64,000 nt of DNA. Origin: Omphiscola glabra. Lineage: Eukaryota; Mollusca; Gastropoda; Lymnaeidae. Below the pieces are notes generated by a model. The model had not been told where the DNA came from and did not search any database. It saw nothing but the letters and a program-made list of their open reading frames with translations. Of the stretch, positions 36,656 to 48,700 are shown in pieces. Position numbers and translations under genes: made by a program. The stretch covers positions 34,489,182 through 34,553,181 of the forward strand of contig OZ024794.1 in the NCBI GenBank assembly GCA_964017045.1. The letters run 5' to 3'. Position 1 is the stretch's first letter. Each line of letters begins with the position of its first letter.

Positions 36656-37854
36656 GAGTTCTGTTATGAAACCGACTCGAACGAACTCTGTCAAATTTTC
36701 CTTTCCATTTTTTGTCACCCCTATGAGGCCACAGTCGTATCAGTATATACCTAATCTCCAGTAAAGGAATATAGCTCTATTTTGTGCGATATAATATTTC
36801 ATTTTCATTTTAAGGTATTCATGTCCAAGATATAAAAAATCACGAATTTTGTATGAATGGAATTGACTTTAATAAATACTATAATTAAGATATACAATAT
36901 GGGACTGAAAATTCACTCAACACCTAAAATACTTTTGTAACACATAAAATACTTTTGTTTCTGTTAAGTTAAAATTTTATTAGAGAGAGAGAGCTCATTT
37001 TTCCTCGTCTTCTCATATTTTACCTATTAAAATATCCAGGTCTACTCACACCTGTAGTATGATGACCCACTTAAAGGGTGTACTATCCGTACTCATAGAA
37101 GTTAGAAAGCATCTGTCAATATACCGGAAATGCAAAAGAAACACAACATAAAATATTTTTTACCTAAAAGATTACCCTCAAAATGGAGGCATCGGTCAAT
37201 AACATGACGAATTCTAATCCCAGTAAGAGTGTATTTTAATTAGAAATTGCGTAGAGTAGGCATATTCAATAATTCATTTGTTAGGGTTCGCCTATAATAT
37301 GCCTATGTATTCTCTATTCTGTTATAAACTAACGAAAATACGTGACAAAGTAATTGACTAAGTCACTAATAAATAAAAACTAATAATTACTATTGCCAAT
37401 CAGAATCAATATTTTTGGCAATGGGAAAACATTAGACGTTAGGACTAAATCAATAAACTATACTACTACTTAAGACTTTTTTGTAGAAGTGTTTTAATGT
37501 ATTTCCATCTGGTAAATAGGGAGTTTTTAATTTAAAAGCTCAATGACAATGATGTGCACTGGTCAGTAGTAGTAGTGCTTAATTTACTGTGCTAATTAGG
37601 CTAATACTAATACTGCTAAATAAATCACCCGTAAGATTACCATGCCATGACCAATAATTTCAGTATAACTTATAACATAACTTCATAACCCAAGTTATCC
37701 AAGTGTACTATGTCTATTATTTAATATTATACTCAGGATCTGGATGGGGTGAGTAAAGTGCTTTAATACAGGTAAAATGGGACGGCATAGGCATAGAGGA
37801 AAAGTAAATCCACTGTGATTGGTTGTAACAAGGAAGGAGGGGCAGAGAAAAGGT

Positions 37855-38330
37855 TTAAAAAAGGGAGAACTTGACATTCATGCCATGTGTTGTCAAGATC
37901 CCATAAGTCTGAATTGGTTAATTCTCAAAGTTCATCATGGTGGCTGTGTTGGTACAAGACACAATGGTGGTGATAACCGAATCCCAGGAATCCTCGTGGT
38001 CACTTCTATTGAAGTGTTTGGAGATGGGACACTGCTCATCTTGTGCAATATTTTGAAGGTGTTAAGTTCATCTATCCGAGAGGTGCCATCCAGTCTCACC
38101 TTGATACGCAATTTGGCAGTGCATACAAACAATGGCATAGACAACATTGCGGCTAGTACAAAGTAAACCATCCCTATCTGAAAACTACCCTTAGGGAAGT
38201 GAGGATGTCGAGTCTGGATGACTAATGGGCAAGTTTTGCAATGGCTGCGTCCACTTGGCTTTGATCATGGTCCCAAAGTGGGAGGGGCAGCTTGCAAAGT
38301 GAATACCCATAGTGAATTATGCTTTGAGTG
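37855..38330 (-). mobile_element. Penelope-like element remnant: GIY-YIG endonuclease domain, frameshifted
   Basis: Minus strand, three frames combined. SKPSGRSHCKTCPLVIQTR (about 38210-38270) is the cysteine motif that precedes the endonuclease. A second frame (38169 downward) gives CTSRNVVYAIVCMHCQ and IAYQGETGWHLSDR, matching the GIY-YIG core (VVY-I-C, then Y-GET). A third frame gives DEQCPISKHFNRSDHEDS and finally THGMNVKFSLF before a stop at 37855. The pattern CKTC, NVVYAI-C-C, Y-GETG-L-R, P-KHF, HG-N is that of Penelope-like retroelement C-termini. Two or more frameshifts make it inactive. Lies upstream of the first visible BRD8 exon. Confidence 0.75.
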
Positions 38331-38827
38331 TTTTGCGCTCTACCCATCACATAATGACATATTATGCTTAGGGTGCATCTCACCCTACCTATTACCTATC
38401 ACTGGCCGATATTATAATAAATTATAACAATTTAGGTAATCTCTGATTTTAGCTTTGTAAATTAAAGCCATTATCATTAATTACCGGTTGGTACTTTGAT
38501 AAAGTAAGGGAGACTAATACTTAATTTGTAACGGAAACTTAGTGCAGGAAGATTTTAATTTTTAATGGTTGTGTTTTTTTGTTGTTAATTTTAAAGCCTG
38601 TTTTCTTAATAATTACACTCGTAGTACACATTTTTTGTTTAGAAGGCATCTTAACCTATATTCCCATATAATTCTTTGAAATTGTGCCCTGTGCACTACA
38701 TTTTGTCAGCAGTAAATAATTATGCCATTCATTTCAATCATCTCACCATTTTATGGTACATTTCAACATAATTTTCTAAGGAGCATAGAATATTTTTGAC
38801 TAAACCTAATAATTATTACTGCATTAG

Positions 38828-41800
38828 GACTTAAACCCAAAAAACCCCTTGATGTATGGTCTACAAGAGAAAAGCTATGCTTGGCAAGTGCAGTCTTTAA
38901 AATTGGAGATCAGAATTGGTAAGTCTATTTGAAAATCTTTTTTTAAAAAAATGTTTATCTGGACTTGTTATAACTTGTGCACATGTAATAAAAAGATGTA
39001 GATATCCATGTTACTGGAAAAGAGTCCCTAACATAAAAGTAGTTTTGGAAATGAAGGTAAAAATATATTTTTTGTAATCACCAAACAATTTTAATTGTGT
39101 TCTGCATTAGACATAGATGCCCCAGAAAAATTAATAATAAAATGTTGTAATAAATTATTATTAAGTGTGTAGATTTATTGTCAATAACAAATTGTTATCC
39201 CTTTTTTAGGGTCTCAGTAAGTCGCGCAATAAAACCTTATGCAGACCTTAACAGACCACCAGACTGGTTCCACCAGAAGGTAAAACATATTTCTGACAAG
39301 ATTATGTGATCGTAATAGGTAATTCTGTTTTGTTTGTATTAAACCTATATATATATGCAAATATATAACCATCAGCTCTAATAAATTAATGATGTGGATG
39401 TTCTATAACAACGGTGGCCAAACCGCGGCTCTTCTGTGTTCACATTGCGGCTCGCGAACAATTTATGAAATTAAAACTTTTCGTTTGAAATATACAATAT
39501 AAAAAATAAATGAAAGTTTTAAAAAAAACTTGCTAGTTCAAAGGCTTCTCAGGAGAATCATAAGAATTAATGTTCACTATAATTATGAGTATATATGCAG
39601 TGTGTTTCTATTCATAAATTCTACATATTTAAATATTTGTTAATTGTGTAACTGTAACGCATATATTTCTTCAATTGTGTAACTGTAACGCATATATTTC
39701 TTCAACATACGGTTAGGGTTAAAACTATTGAAATGTTTAAATCATTAAATTTGAATAAAAAGTAATTGTTAAAAATAAATCACAAAAGGAATTTTTCATT
39801 GCGAGTGGGGTCGTGACCCATAGTGCTTCAATGCGGCTCTCAACAATTTTTTTAATTTTAAAAATGGCTCTCAGTTACTACAGGTCTGGCCACCCCTGTT
39901 CTATAACATCAAGCAATTGATACATTATTCTATTTGACGGCATCAAAACAATTTTTTCTTTTAGAATTGTCTCCTTCAATACTATGACATGTTGGAACAG
40001 TTGGAACAACCTAAGTAAGCAATTAAAAGTACTTTGTCATTAAGTGATTTGTATTAACTACTAGATGAGTACAAAAAATAATATTTAATTTTCAAGCATT
40101 AATTCTTTATTTTTTAGCTCTAAAACAGCTTAAATATCTAATTATGAGGAATTTCTGTTTTTCTTAAAGACGAAAAAGAGGTGGGGATAAGTCAGAGACA
40201 GATGCACCAAGTTTGCAGATAATGAGGAAAATGACTATAGAAAGGAGTGAGCAGCTTAAGAAAGAAGTTTTGGAAATGGAGCAAAGTTTCAAGTCAGTAT
40301 TTCAAGCGGTACATTAAATTTTGCAAGCACTAGACTTTGTCATTTCAAAATACTTTTAATGCTATAAATGAAAAAAATAGTTTTGTAAAAATTATGCTAC
40401 CCTTACTTTAATATTAAAGTTGCAAGGCTGATGCTAAAGGTGTTTGATATACTGTTGTCTTAAATATCTTAACAAAGAGAAAAAAACAAAACAAATACAG
40501 ACACATCAGATTAACTAACAGTAATTAACTGAAAAATATCACTGTAAATGAATAAAAGGGGAAAGGTTATAAATCAAATAATTTGCCATTAGGAGATTTT
40601 TGCTCACATGTTCCCAGAATTTGTTTTCCAAGGGCCTCTTTATTAACCAATGGGGAAAAAAACAAATTTTCACTGTCTTCTTTCGAGAAGTAAAAGTAAT
40701 GATGAAAATCCAGCAAATATAATGAGTGTTATCCTCATCACTTTCCCCATCTTCTGCTTTATAGATTTTTGTTATTTTTTCATTCATCAGTTTCATCCTC
40801 TAATCTTTATTTTCACTTTAAATAATATGGTAGACCTATGTATAAAAGTTATCCTAAACTGACATTATTTTTTAATTGTTATATGCAAAAACTTTCATTC
40901 CGCAAGGACTTTAAAGTCTGAAGTTGAGGCTATAAAAGCTGGACATTGGGATGATCGTATCAAAGATGTTTGGGAAGAAATTCAAGAGTAAGTTGCTATG
41001 AGTAATTAAATGCTTTGCCTCCAAATTATATTACCAGGGAAAAACATGATACTTAGCATTACACTACATATGCAAAAAGGAAGAAAAAACATCTTTGGAA
41101 GCAAGCAAACTCATTCTTTTTTAACATAAAAGCTGCAGATACTTTTATTGGTACTAACTTGTCTTGATGATGAATTTCTGAGCCTATGTTATCTCAACAG
41201 GGAATTAAGAGCAAGTGAAAATAAAATAAAAGAAGAAGTGGCAATGGAGGAAGATGATGAAGAGTTAAAGGCATTGGGTGAGTGAAAGGAAATCTTGAAC
41301 TGCTTCTTATCTTAGTATGAGGTTGAACAGAGGTTGACGTGTTCATGGTGGGGGGCTGTAATATATTAATTCAAGGTTAGTCAATCGATAACATAATTAT
41401 TTTTGTTTAAAATTAAATAATCATTTGCTATACATTTATATTTCATTCAGATTTGGTGTACTCGGTAGTCTTTCTTGAAAGAACGAAATAATGCTAATCT
41501 TTTGAAACTATTATTTTTCTTTGATCAATCTTTACTTAAATTTTTTTATGTTAAATAGTTATTTTAATTTTTCTTATATATTTTTTTTAGTTGCAGACAC
41601 GTCAGATTTATTGATGCCTATAGGTGATATTGATGACAGCACACAAGACTCAATAGATGATATATCTGTTGTAAGTCTTTTACTGGAAACATAAGGAACC
41701 TTAAGAAATTAAAACTTGTACTTAAAAATAAGTTTCTGATTTCTCATAAGCCTTCATGCTAGTAAATAGTCCTGGGCTACTGTAAGCTGTAACATTTATT

Positions 41801-42746
41801 AATATTTTTTTTTTGTGTTTGTTCATGAACAGCTGACAGATGAAGAAAGTATTGCAAATTTAGATATTGTTCCGTCCATGGTCTCCACCCCATCACAATC
41901 TTCTGAACTTTCCACCAAATTGCCAGCAGCATCTCATCTTTTATCATCTCTTCTTAAAAGTGAAGTGAAGTCAGCCACAGGACTTCAGCAACTTAAACTC
42001 GTGAGGAACAACATTTTTTTTTCATTTTATTTTTGTGTTTTTAAAATAAAAAATTGGTAGGATCTCTTTTCAAACTCCCATTGACATTCTTCATCTTCTT
42101 TCAATCATCAGCTTCACTTTGCCTTATTCACTTTTCTATCTTTTCTTATTTTTAATGACAGGAGCAGGAGCAAGAACAACTTCAGACACAGGGAGGTCAA
42201 CATTCACTTTTGGCCCAAGTTTCTAGGTCTCTTCTGAAAACACCAATAACTCAAGATGATCCACTCACCACTCCACCATCTAGTTGTGAGTGCCATTATC
42301 TCCCCTTTTATTTTTATTTTAAAGATTAAAGAGCTAAAAAATATTCCCCAACATTTTTCCTGCAAGCATCTTGAATTTCTTGCTTTCTTCTATACATTTT
42401 GATTAAAGTTTCTGCATTAAAATATTGCTATCCATGAATTTGTAATGAATATTTTAAAACCACTAACCTCTATCTCATGACTATGAACTAAATAAACATT
42501 GATATATCATCTCCATTTACACACTTGACTTATACTTTAAATTGCTTAACAGTTGCTTTAGAAAAAAAAATTATTTTGATTGCTTTGCATGTTATACGTG
42601 TGCTGTCTCATCTATCTTTTGTATGCTCTGCTGAAAATATAAAATAATTATTATCAAGGAGTAATTACTGTAATGGTTTTTGATACCATACTTAATAATT
42701 GATATTTAAAAAAACAACAACTTGATTTTAAGATTCATTGTAAGTA

Positions 42747-42789
<43 letters not shown>

Positions 42790-45700
42790 CAGACAAGGAA
42801 CAATGGAATTGCTAATAAATTACTGACACCTTATGGTCGTCTACAATAATCATAAATCATACTCTAACTCAATCTAGGAATTTTCAATTAATATGGATAA
42901 TTTTATTAACTTTTCTAAATTTTTATTTTGTAACACATTCAATGTAATCAAAATTATGCAGTCAGGGCAGTATTACCAAAAATATATTTTTAAAAAAAAG
43001 TAATTCATTGCAATGACAGTCTCAAATTCTTGGTGCATGTAGCAATCTGTTATTTCACTTTCGATACCTTTGCTCACCATTTTGGCTGGTTTGAAAATTT
43101 GCAAGGCATTGTTTGCTCGTTTGTTCCCTAACAGCTGCTCCAACTCTGTCTCGGTTGCTGTCCACAGCCAAAAGCCAGAGTCTGGTGACGAACACTCTGA
43201 AAACTGTACCTTCAACCTCCACTCTTGAGAGCCCAACTCCTGACGATCTCACTCTTGAAGATTCTGTGGATCTCAGTAGTCTCCTAGAGGAAGTGGTGTC
43301 TGAGATGACAGAAATTTCATCTGTGCCAGGTAGTTTGATAAACAATGCTGCTTTGGAATTAATTAAGATTTTTTTGCCTTGCCAGGTTCATGGAAATAAA
43401 TCTTAAGTCTATGTATGATAGTGTTTTGTTACAAGGAATTGTAACATTATTTCTTTTTGTATAAGATCTAAGACTTCTTTTTTACTGCACATCTTCAAGA
43501 TGAATTCATCAGACAGTAGATGTGACTTCGGGGCTTTCCATATTATGTTGGTTCAGTTGTAGCTGTCTTAGAATTAAACCCATTCCACTTTAGGACTAAA
43601 AACCTGAAAAACTTAGTCCATGCCCATGTGTTATAAAAACTTAACAACGTACTTCCCAAAGTCTGTGTTTACCATCAGGGAAGGCCAAATGTGTTTTTGT
43701 GCTAATTTGGTGAAATGGAACAACTATTATCTAATAGATTTAGCAAACACCTTCTCAACTTTGAGCAAAATTATAAATGTCCAATCCCATTTTAAAGTAG
43801 GTAAGCATTAAGACGCTACTGACATATCCATAACTGGTATACAATATTCAACATATACACCAGGAGTTGCTTATTTGTTGAGTGATACACAGTTTCAGCA
43901 TCGTTACCTGATAACCACGTGGCACCATCAGGTGCATTGTATCACTTGACTAAATATCTGTCTTTATTTTACATCCAAGGAACTTGTACTTGCTAATTTC
44001 TTGTTCTCCTCTCCCATGATTCTTGCTTTGGTTCTATATTCAGTTCCTTGTTCCACCCTGAAACAGTTGCCAGCTTATTTTGAGCTGCGTTTCTTCTTCT
44101 TTTCATTTCATCTCTACTGGTTTACCAATTCTTGTTCTGTTCTCTGGAAAACACCCATTTTTAAGTTGATCTTTTCTCAAGCTTTCTCACATGCTGTGTG
44201 CTTTATATATATCCCTAAAAGCAATTTGATTGCAGTCTCCCTGCTATAATCCTTTACACTTTTATACTGAAATGTCTGTGAGCGTCCTATAAAGTATTTT
44301 CCAGATATTATTTGGAACATAAACTTTAAACTAAATAATGTTCTAGAGCAGTGGTTCTCAACCTTCTTGATGCAGCGACCCTTTAATACAGTTCCTCGTG
44401 TCGAGGCGACCCCTCAGACACAAAATTATTTTTGTTTCTGCTTCATAACTGTAGGGTATATGTGTTTTCTGATGGTCTTAGGCGACCCCTGGGAAAGGGT
44501 AGTTCGACCCCCAAAGGGGTCGCGACCCACAGGTTGAGAACCGCTGTTCTAGAGTATTGTTTCCCTCCTTTAAAATGATTTATAATTCCTTTTATTTTTT
44601 GTGTGTCTGTCTGTTTGAAATGTAGATGTCACCATAATAAGCCAGAATGAGGAAGAGCCTGAATCTGTTACAGAAATTGAGGAAGTTCTGAAAAAAGTCA
44701 TGGAAGTCAAGGAGGAAGAGAATGTTTTAGATGATGAAGAAATAGTAATCAGCCAAGACCTAGTGGTGAAGGAGGAGGAACAGACAAGTGAGCTGCCACA
44801 CTGTCAAGGTGTGGACACAAGTATTGTGAAGGAGGAAAGGGAAAAAATAGTAAGTTACCATTTTATTTATGCTAGAACTTTGTGTGACTAACTGCCTGGT
44901 GAGTTACCTTAAAGGCAAAGAGAGCAATTTCCTACAGAATACTTTTGTTTAACTACACCTAGGTTGGTTAAATCTGAACTTAAAACATCTTTCCTCAAGA
45001 AAGCTAAGAAGCATTTTTTGGACTATTTTCACCAAATAAAAAAATAGAAGGATTAAATATGGTGCAAACACAACTTGGTCTGGCCTCAAGTTACTTATTC
45101 ACTTTGCAGGAGGATGAAGAAGAAGCCCCATTGAAAAAAACATCAGACAGTGTAGCAAGTGAAACGGAGCTGCCAGAATCATCAGTCAAGGACGAATCAC
45201 CATCTCCCACCAGCAGCATATGTTCAAGAATTAGCGAGACAGGCAGCAAAAGGGGGAGAAGAGGTATCTTAAATCTAGAGGAACTAAAAGTAAACAGTTG
45301 CTCCCTATGTTAAAAAATTCCTCATTCTAATTAGAAATTTTGGGGGTGTGGTCAAGCTTTTGAAAATTTGTTGTGAATGTTTTTTTTCGCATGAGTGCAG
45401 ACCTGTTTACTCTTACGATTTTGGCGTCCAGTGTACGATTTTGAGGTGTATACTTTTTATATACTGTATGTTTATTTTTTTACTTTTAAAATATGTATGG
45501 AACGATTTTGAGATGATATTGTATGATTTGAAGAGTTTGAAGGTAAACAGGTCTGTGAGTGTTTCAAACTCATGATCCCTGCAAGTGAACCAGGATGCAT
45601 AAATAAATTATTTTGAAAGAACAGTAACAGAAGCATGAGTTTTGCGAGATATGATTACAAAATTATCAAAGCCCTTTTTACAGACAATTGTAATTAATCT

Positions 45701-48700
45701 TTATTTTTTTTGTATTTGCAACCCTTATTAACATTAGGTAAGTTGTCACTATGTGTCACTATGTGCGTTAATATCTTAATTTGCTTAAAGGAAAAAAGAA
45801 GAAAAAAAGAATGAATAATTTGCTAATCCTTGATGAATCTAATGAACTCTTGAGTTTAAAATTATAGATTACTTCCAATTTATTTAAGTAAATAGATAAT
45901 GAAAGCAACTATTGTTTTCAGGAAGGCCAAGGAGTGCCAAATCCCGTGTGAGCATTAGGAAAAGTTACACAATGGTGAGAAAATTAGAAATTGATCCATT
46001 TAATAAGTGTTAACTTCTCATATTCTTTTATCTTCCCCGAGGCTTTCTAATTCTTTATTTAATTTTCTTAGCCCAGTGGTCGGCAAATCGCGGCTCACGA
46101 TCTTTAACGACCTGAGTGCGGCTCTGCCAGTCGGCCACAAATCGGTTTTGACTCCGAAAAACATGGTTCTTGAAGAGAAACTTGGCTCTTAATAAAATTT
46201 TAATCGTCCATTAAAAAATTATTGTGGACTCATTCTAATTTGAAAACATAATTCTAGATTTGTTAACCTTACTTTGATGGTTAAAAGTTAGCTTTATAAT
46301 TCTTTAAAATATAACTTAAAATTCAACAATTATCTTCTACTTTAAAGAGGATGTGTTTTATAATAGACTGATAAAGTGTATTCATAGCCATTGCTTAGCC
46401 TGTGTAATATAAAAGCTTTTCACATCAATTTTATTAGGATGAGGACAAGAAAGATGATGGAAGCAGCTCTAAGCACAGTGATGTGGATAGTGAAGATGAC
46501 ATGAGAAGTGATGACCCACAGTTACCATCTGTCAACCACAGCTCTATTCTGTCAGAGTCATTTCCTAACAGCCCTGCCTCTCTTTCTATTTGGTAGGTTT
46601 TGTGCTTCTTTTGTGTAAGACAGAGTAATTGATGTTTTGTTAACATGTACCACATAAATTGATTATAATAATATTGATCAAATTTATGAGGTACTTTAAA
46701 GGCAGATAGAATTAGAGATGGGAATCAAACCATCTTTTAGAAGTTTGGTCGTTGGCAAGGTTGGGTTCTGTCACCAGCAGGGCTCCGTTTTGGTTTCTGT
46801 AACAACTAAAGCTTGGGTTCGGTAATTTGAAATTAATTTGGTTTTACTTTAAATAAAATAAATATATATATTTCATTTATTATAAACGTAAGGTTTTATA
46901 TGATATAGAAGTTACCAACAAAAATAAGATTATAAATTTACTTAAGCTGTCATAATACACCTCAATTTATAAAACTATAAATAAATGTGTGTCACCAAAA
47001 TTTAATGAAAATAAGTAAACATAAATTTTTATTGGGTTTCATGTTTATTCTTATTGAAAGGACGATTCACACGCAGATAAAAACAATTTCTATCAAGCCT
47101 TTCCTCACTTTTGATCCACTGTGACGTGTCAGGGTTTGTTCTTTACCTTGTAGGTAGTGGCGTAGCTAAGATTTCTGCTGTCCCCTTCCACTATAAAACC
47201 TCTGCTGTTGTCCAAAAATGCCACCTATCTATATAAGGAAACAAAGACACACACTTGGTAAACCCCCCCTTTCACATGCCACTGCTTGTGGACTTCATAC
47301 TACTTTGGCTTTTTGTCCCCTCTCCACCCACACTTATCTCACATCATCTAGGTTTTGTAAACTGTAAACAATTTGTTTGAAAGATAAATAGGCATACCAC
47401 TATCTAATTTTGTTTTGAATGCGTTTCTGGCACTGGATGAAAATCTTTCTGGCACTGGATGAAAATCTTTCAGCCACAGTGTTGTTGTTATTTGTCACAC
47501 TTCAACATAAAATCAAGCCTAGGCGCAAAAGGGAGAGTTTGGTAGGGAATGATTTAAAAAATATCATTTTGGGTTTTACAAAATATAGTTTTTTCTTTTG
47601 GATTTTCTAGTTATTTATAAACCACATCCGTGAAACAATGTCAGTTCTAATAAGTTTGCGATAGAACGTTTGGGTTGGTTCTTACTCAGTGACATTGAAG
47701 TTCAGGTTTGGTTGTTAGCAGGGTTAGACTCGCGTTCCGTCATTAGCAGGTTTCGTTTCGGTTGTCAGCAGGGTTCAGTTCCATCGTCACCTGGATTTGA
47801 GTTCAGTGTGTTCGGGTCGAATCCTATCTCTACTAGATAGAATTGAAAAATGCTGTTTCACTGCATTCTGCTACTCTTTGAAAAAATCATGCTGGTTAAC
47901 AAAATTTTTCTTATTTAACAAATTTGTGAAGGACTAAATATATATATTATAAAATTGTTTTTTCTCTTTTAATATCTGTTCATCTGATGGCATTGTAATT
48001 CCTTGTTGCATTCTACAGTAGTGACACAGAAGAGGAGAAATCACTCAAGCAGTGGAAGAAGTCTATAATGCTTGTCTGGCGAGCAGCTGCCACTCACAAG
48101 TAGGTTATCACATATGTTTAAAGTAGTGTACTGGTAATTTTAATTTAATAGACATTTCTCAGGTATTATAAACTTAGACATTTCTTTATTATTTACTAAT
48201 TAAAAAGCATGGCAGGGCTTTTAAGACATGGACTTTGTATTCTCAATGTTAAGCAGATGGTATGGTGCAAATGGCACTAAAAAATTATTTGTATTTAGCC
48301 TAGCCTACATTTTAAATAAAGTCTAGCATTGTGATTGTGTCTTTCAGATACGCCAATGTTTTCTTACATCCTGTGACAGATGATATTGCTCCAGGATACC
48401 GCAGTGTAGTTCACAGGTTTGAATTAATTATTTCCAGGCTTCAGTTATTAAAACCGCATTAGGTGGCTCTGTGCTAACACGATCGACCATTCCATGATTA
48501 ACAAATCCTGAATAATCTTCTTTTAATTATTTCTCTATTGTTTCATGAATTTGAATTGGCTTTCTTATAAAAGTGAAAAATAGTGAATGATTTGTAGGAA
48601 AGTTATTCTTTTTAATGAAGATGCTCTTTGAATGAGTTCCTCATCAAAATAAAGGACCCACTGTTTTGCTACAGGCCCATGGATCTAAGCACAATCAAGA

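Noticed and set aside
37935..38171. 78-codon minus-strand open frame (MVYFVLAAML...) as a membrane peptide gene
   Set aside because: The neighbouring frames encode the GIY-YIG core over the same bases; this frame is a shadow.
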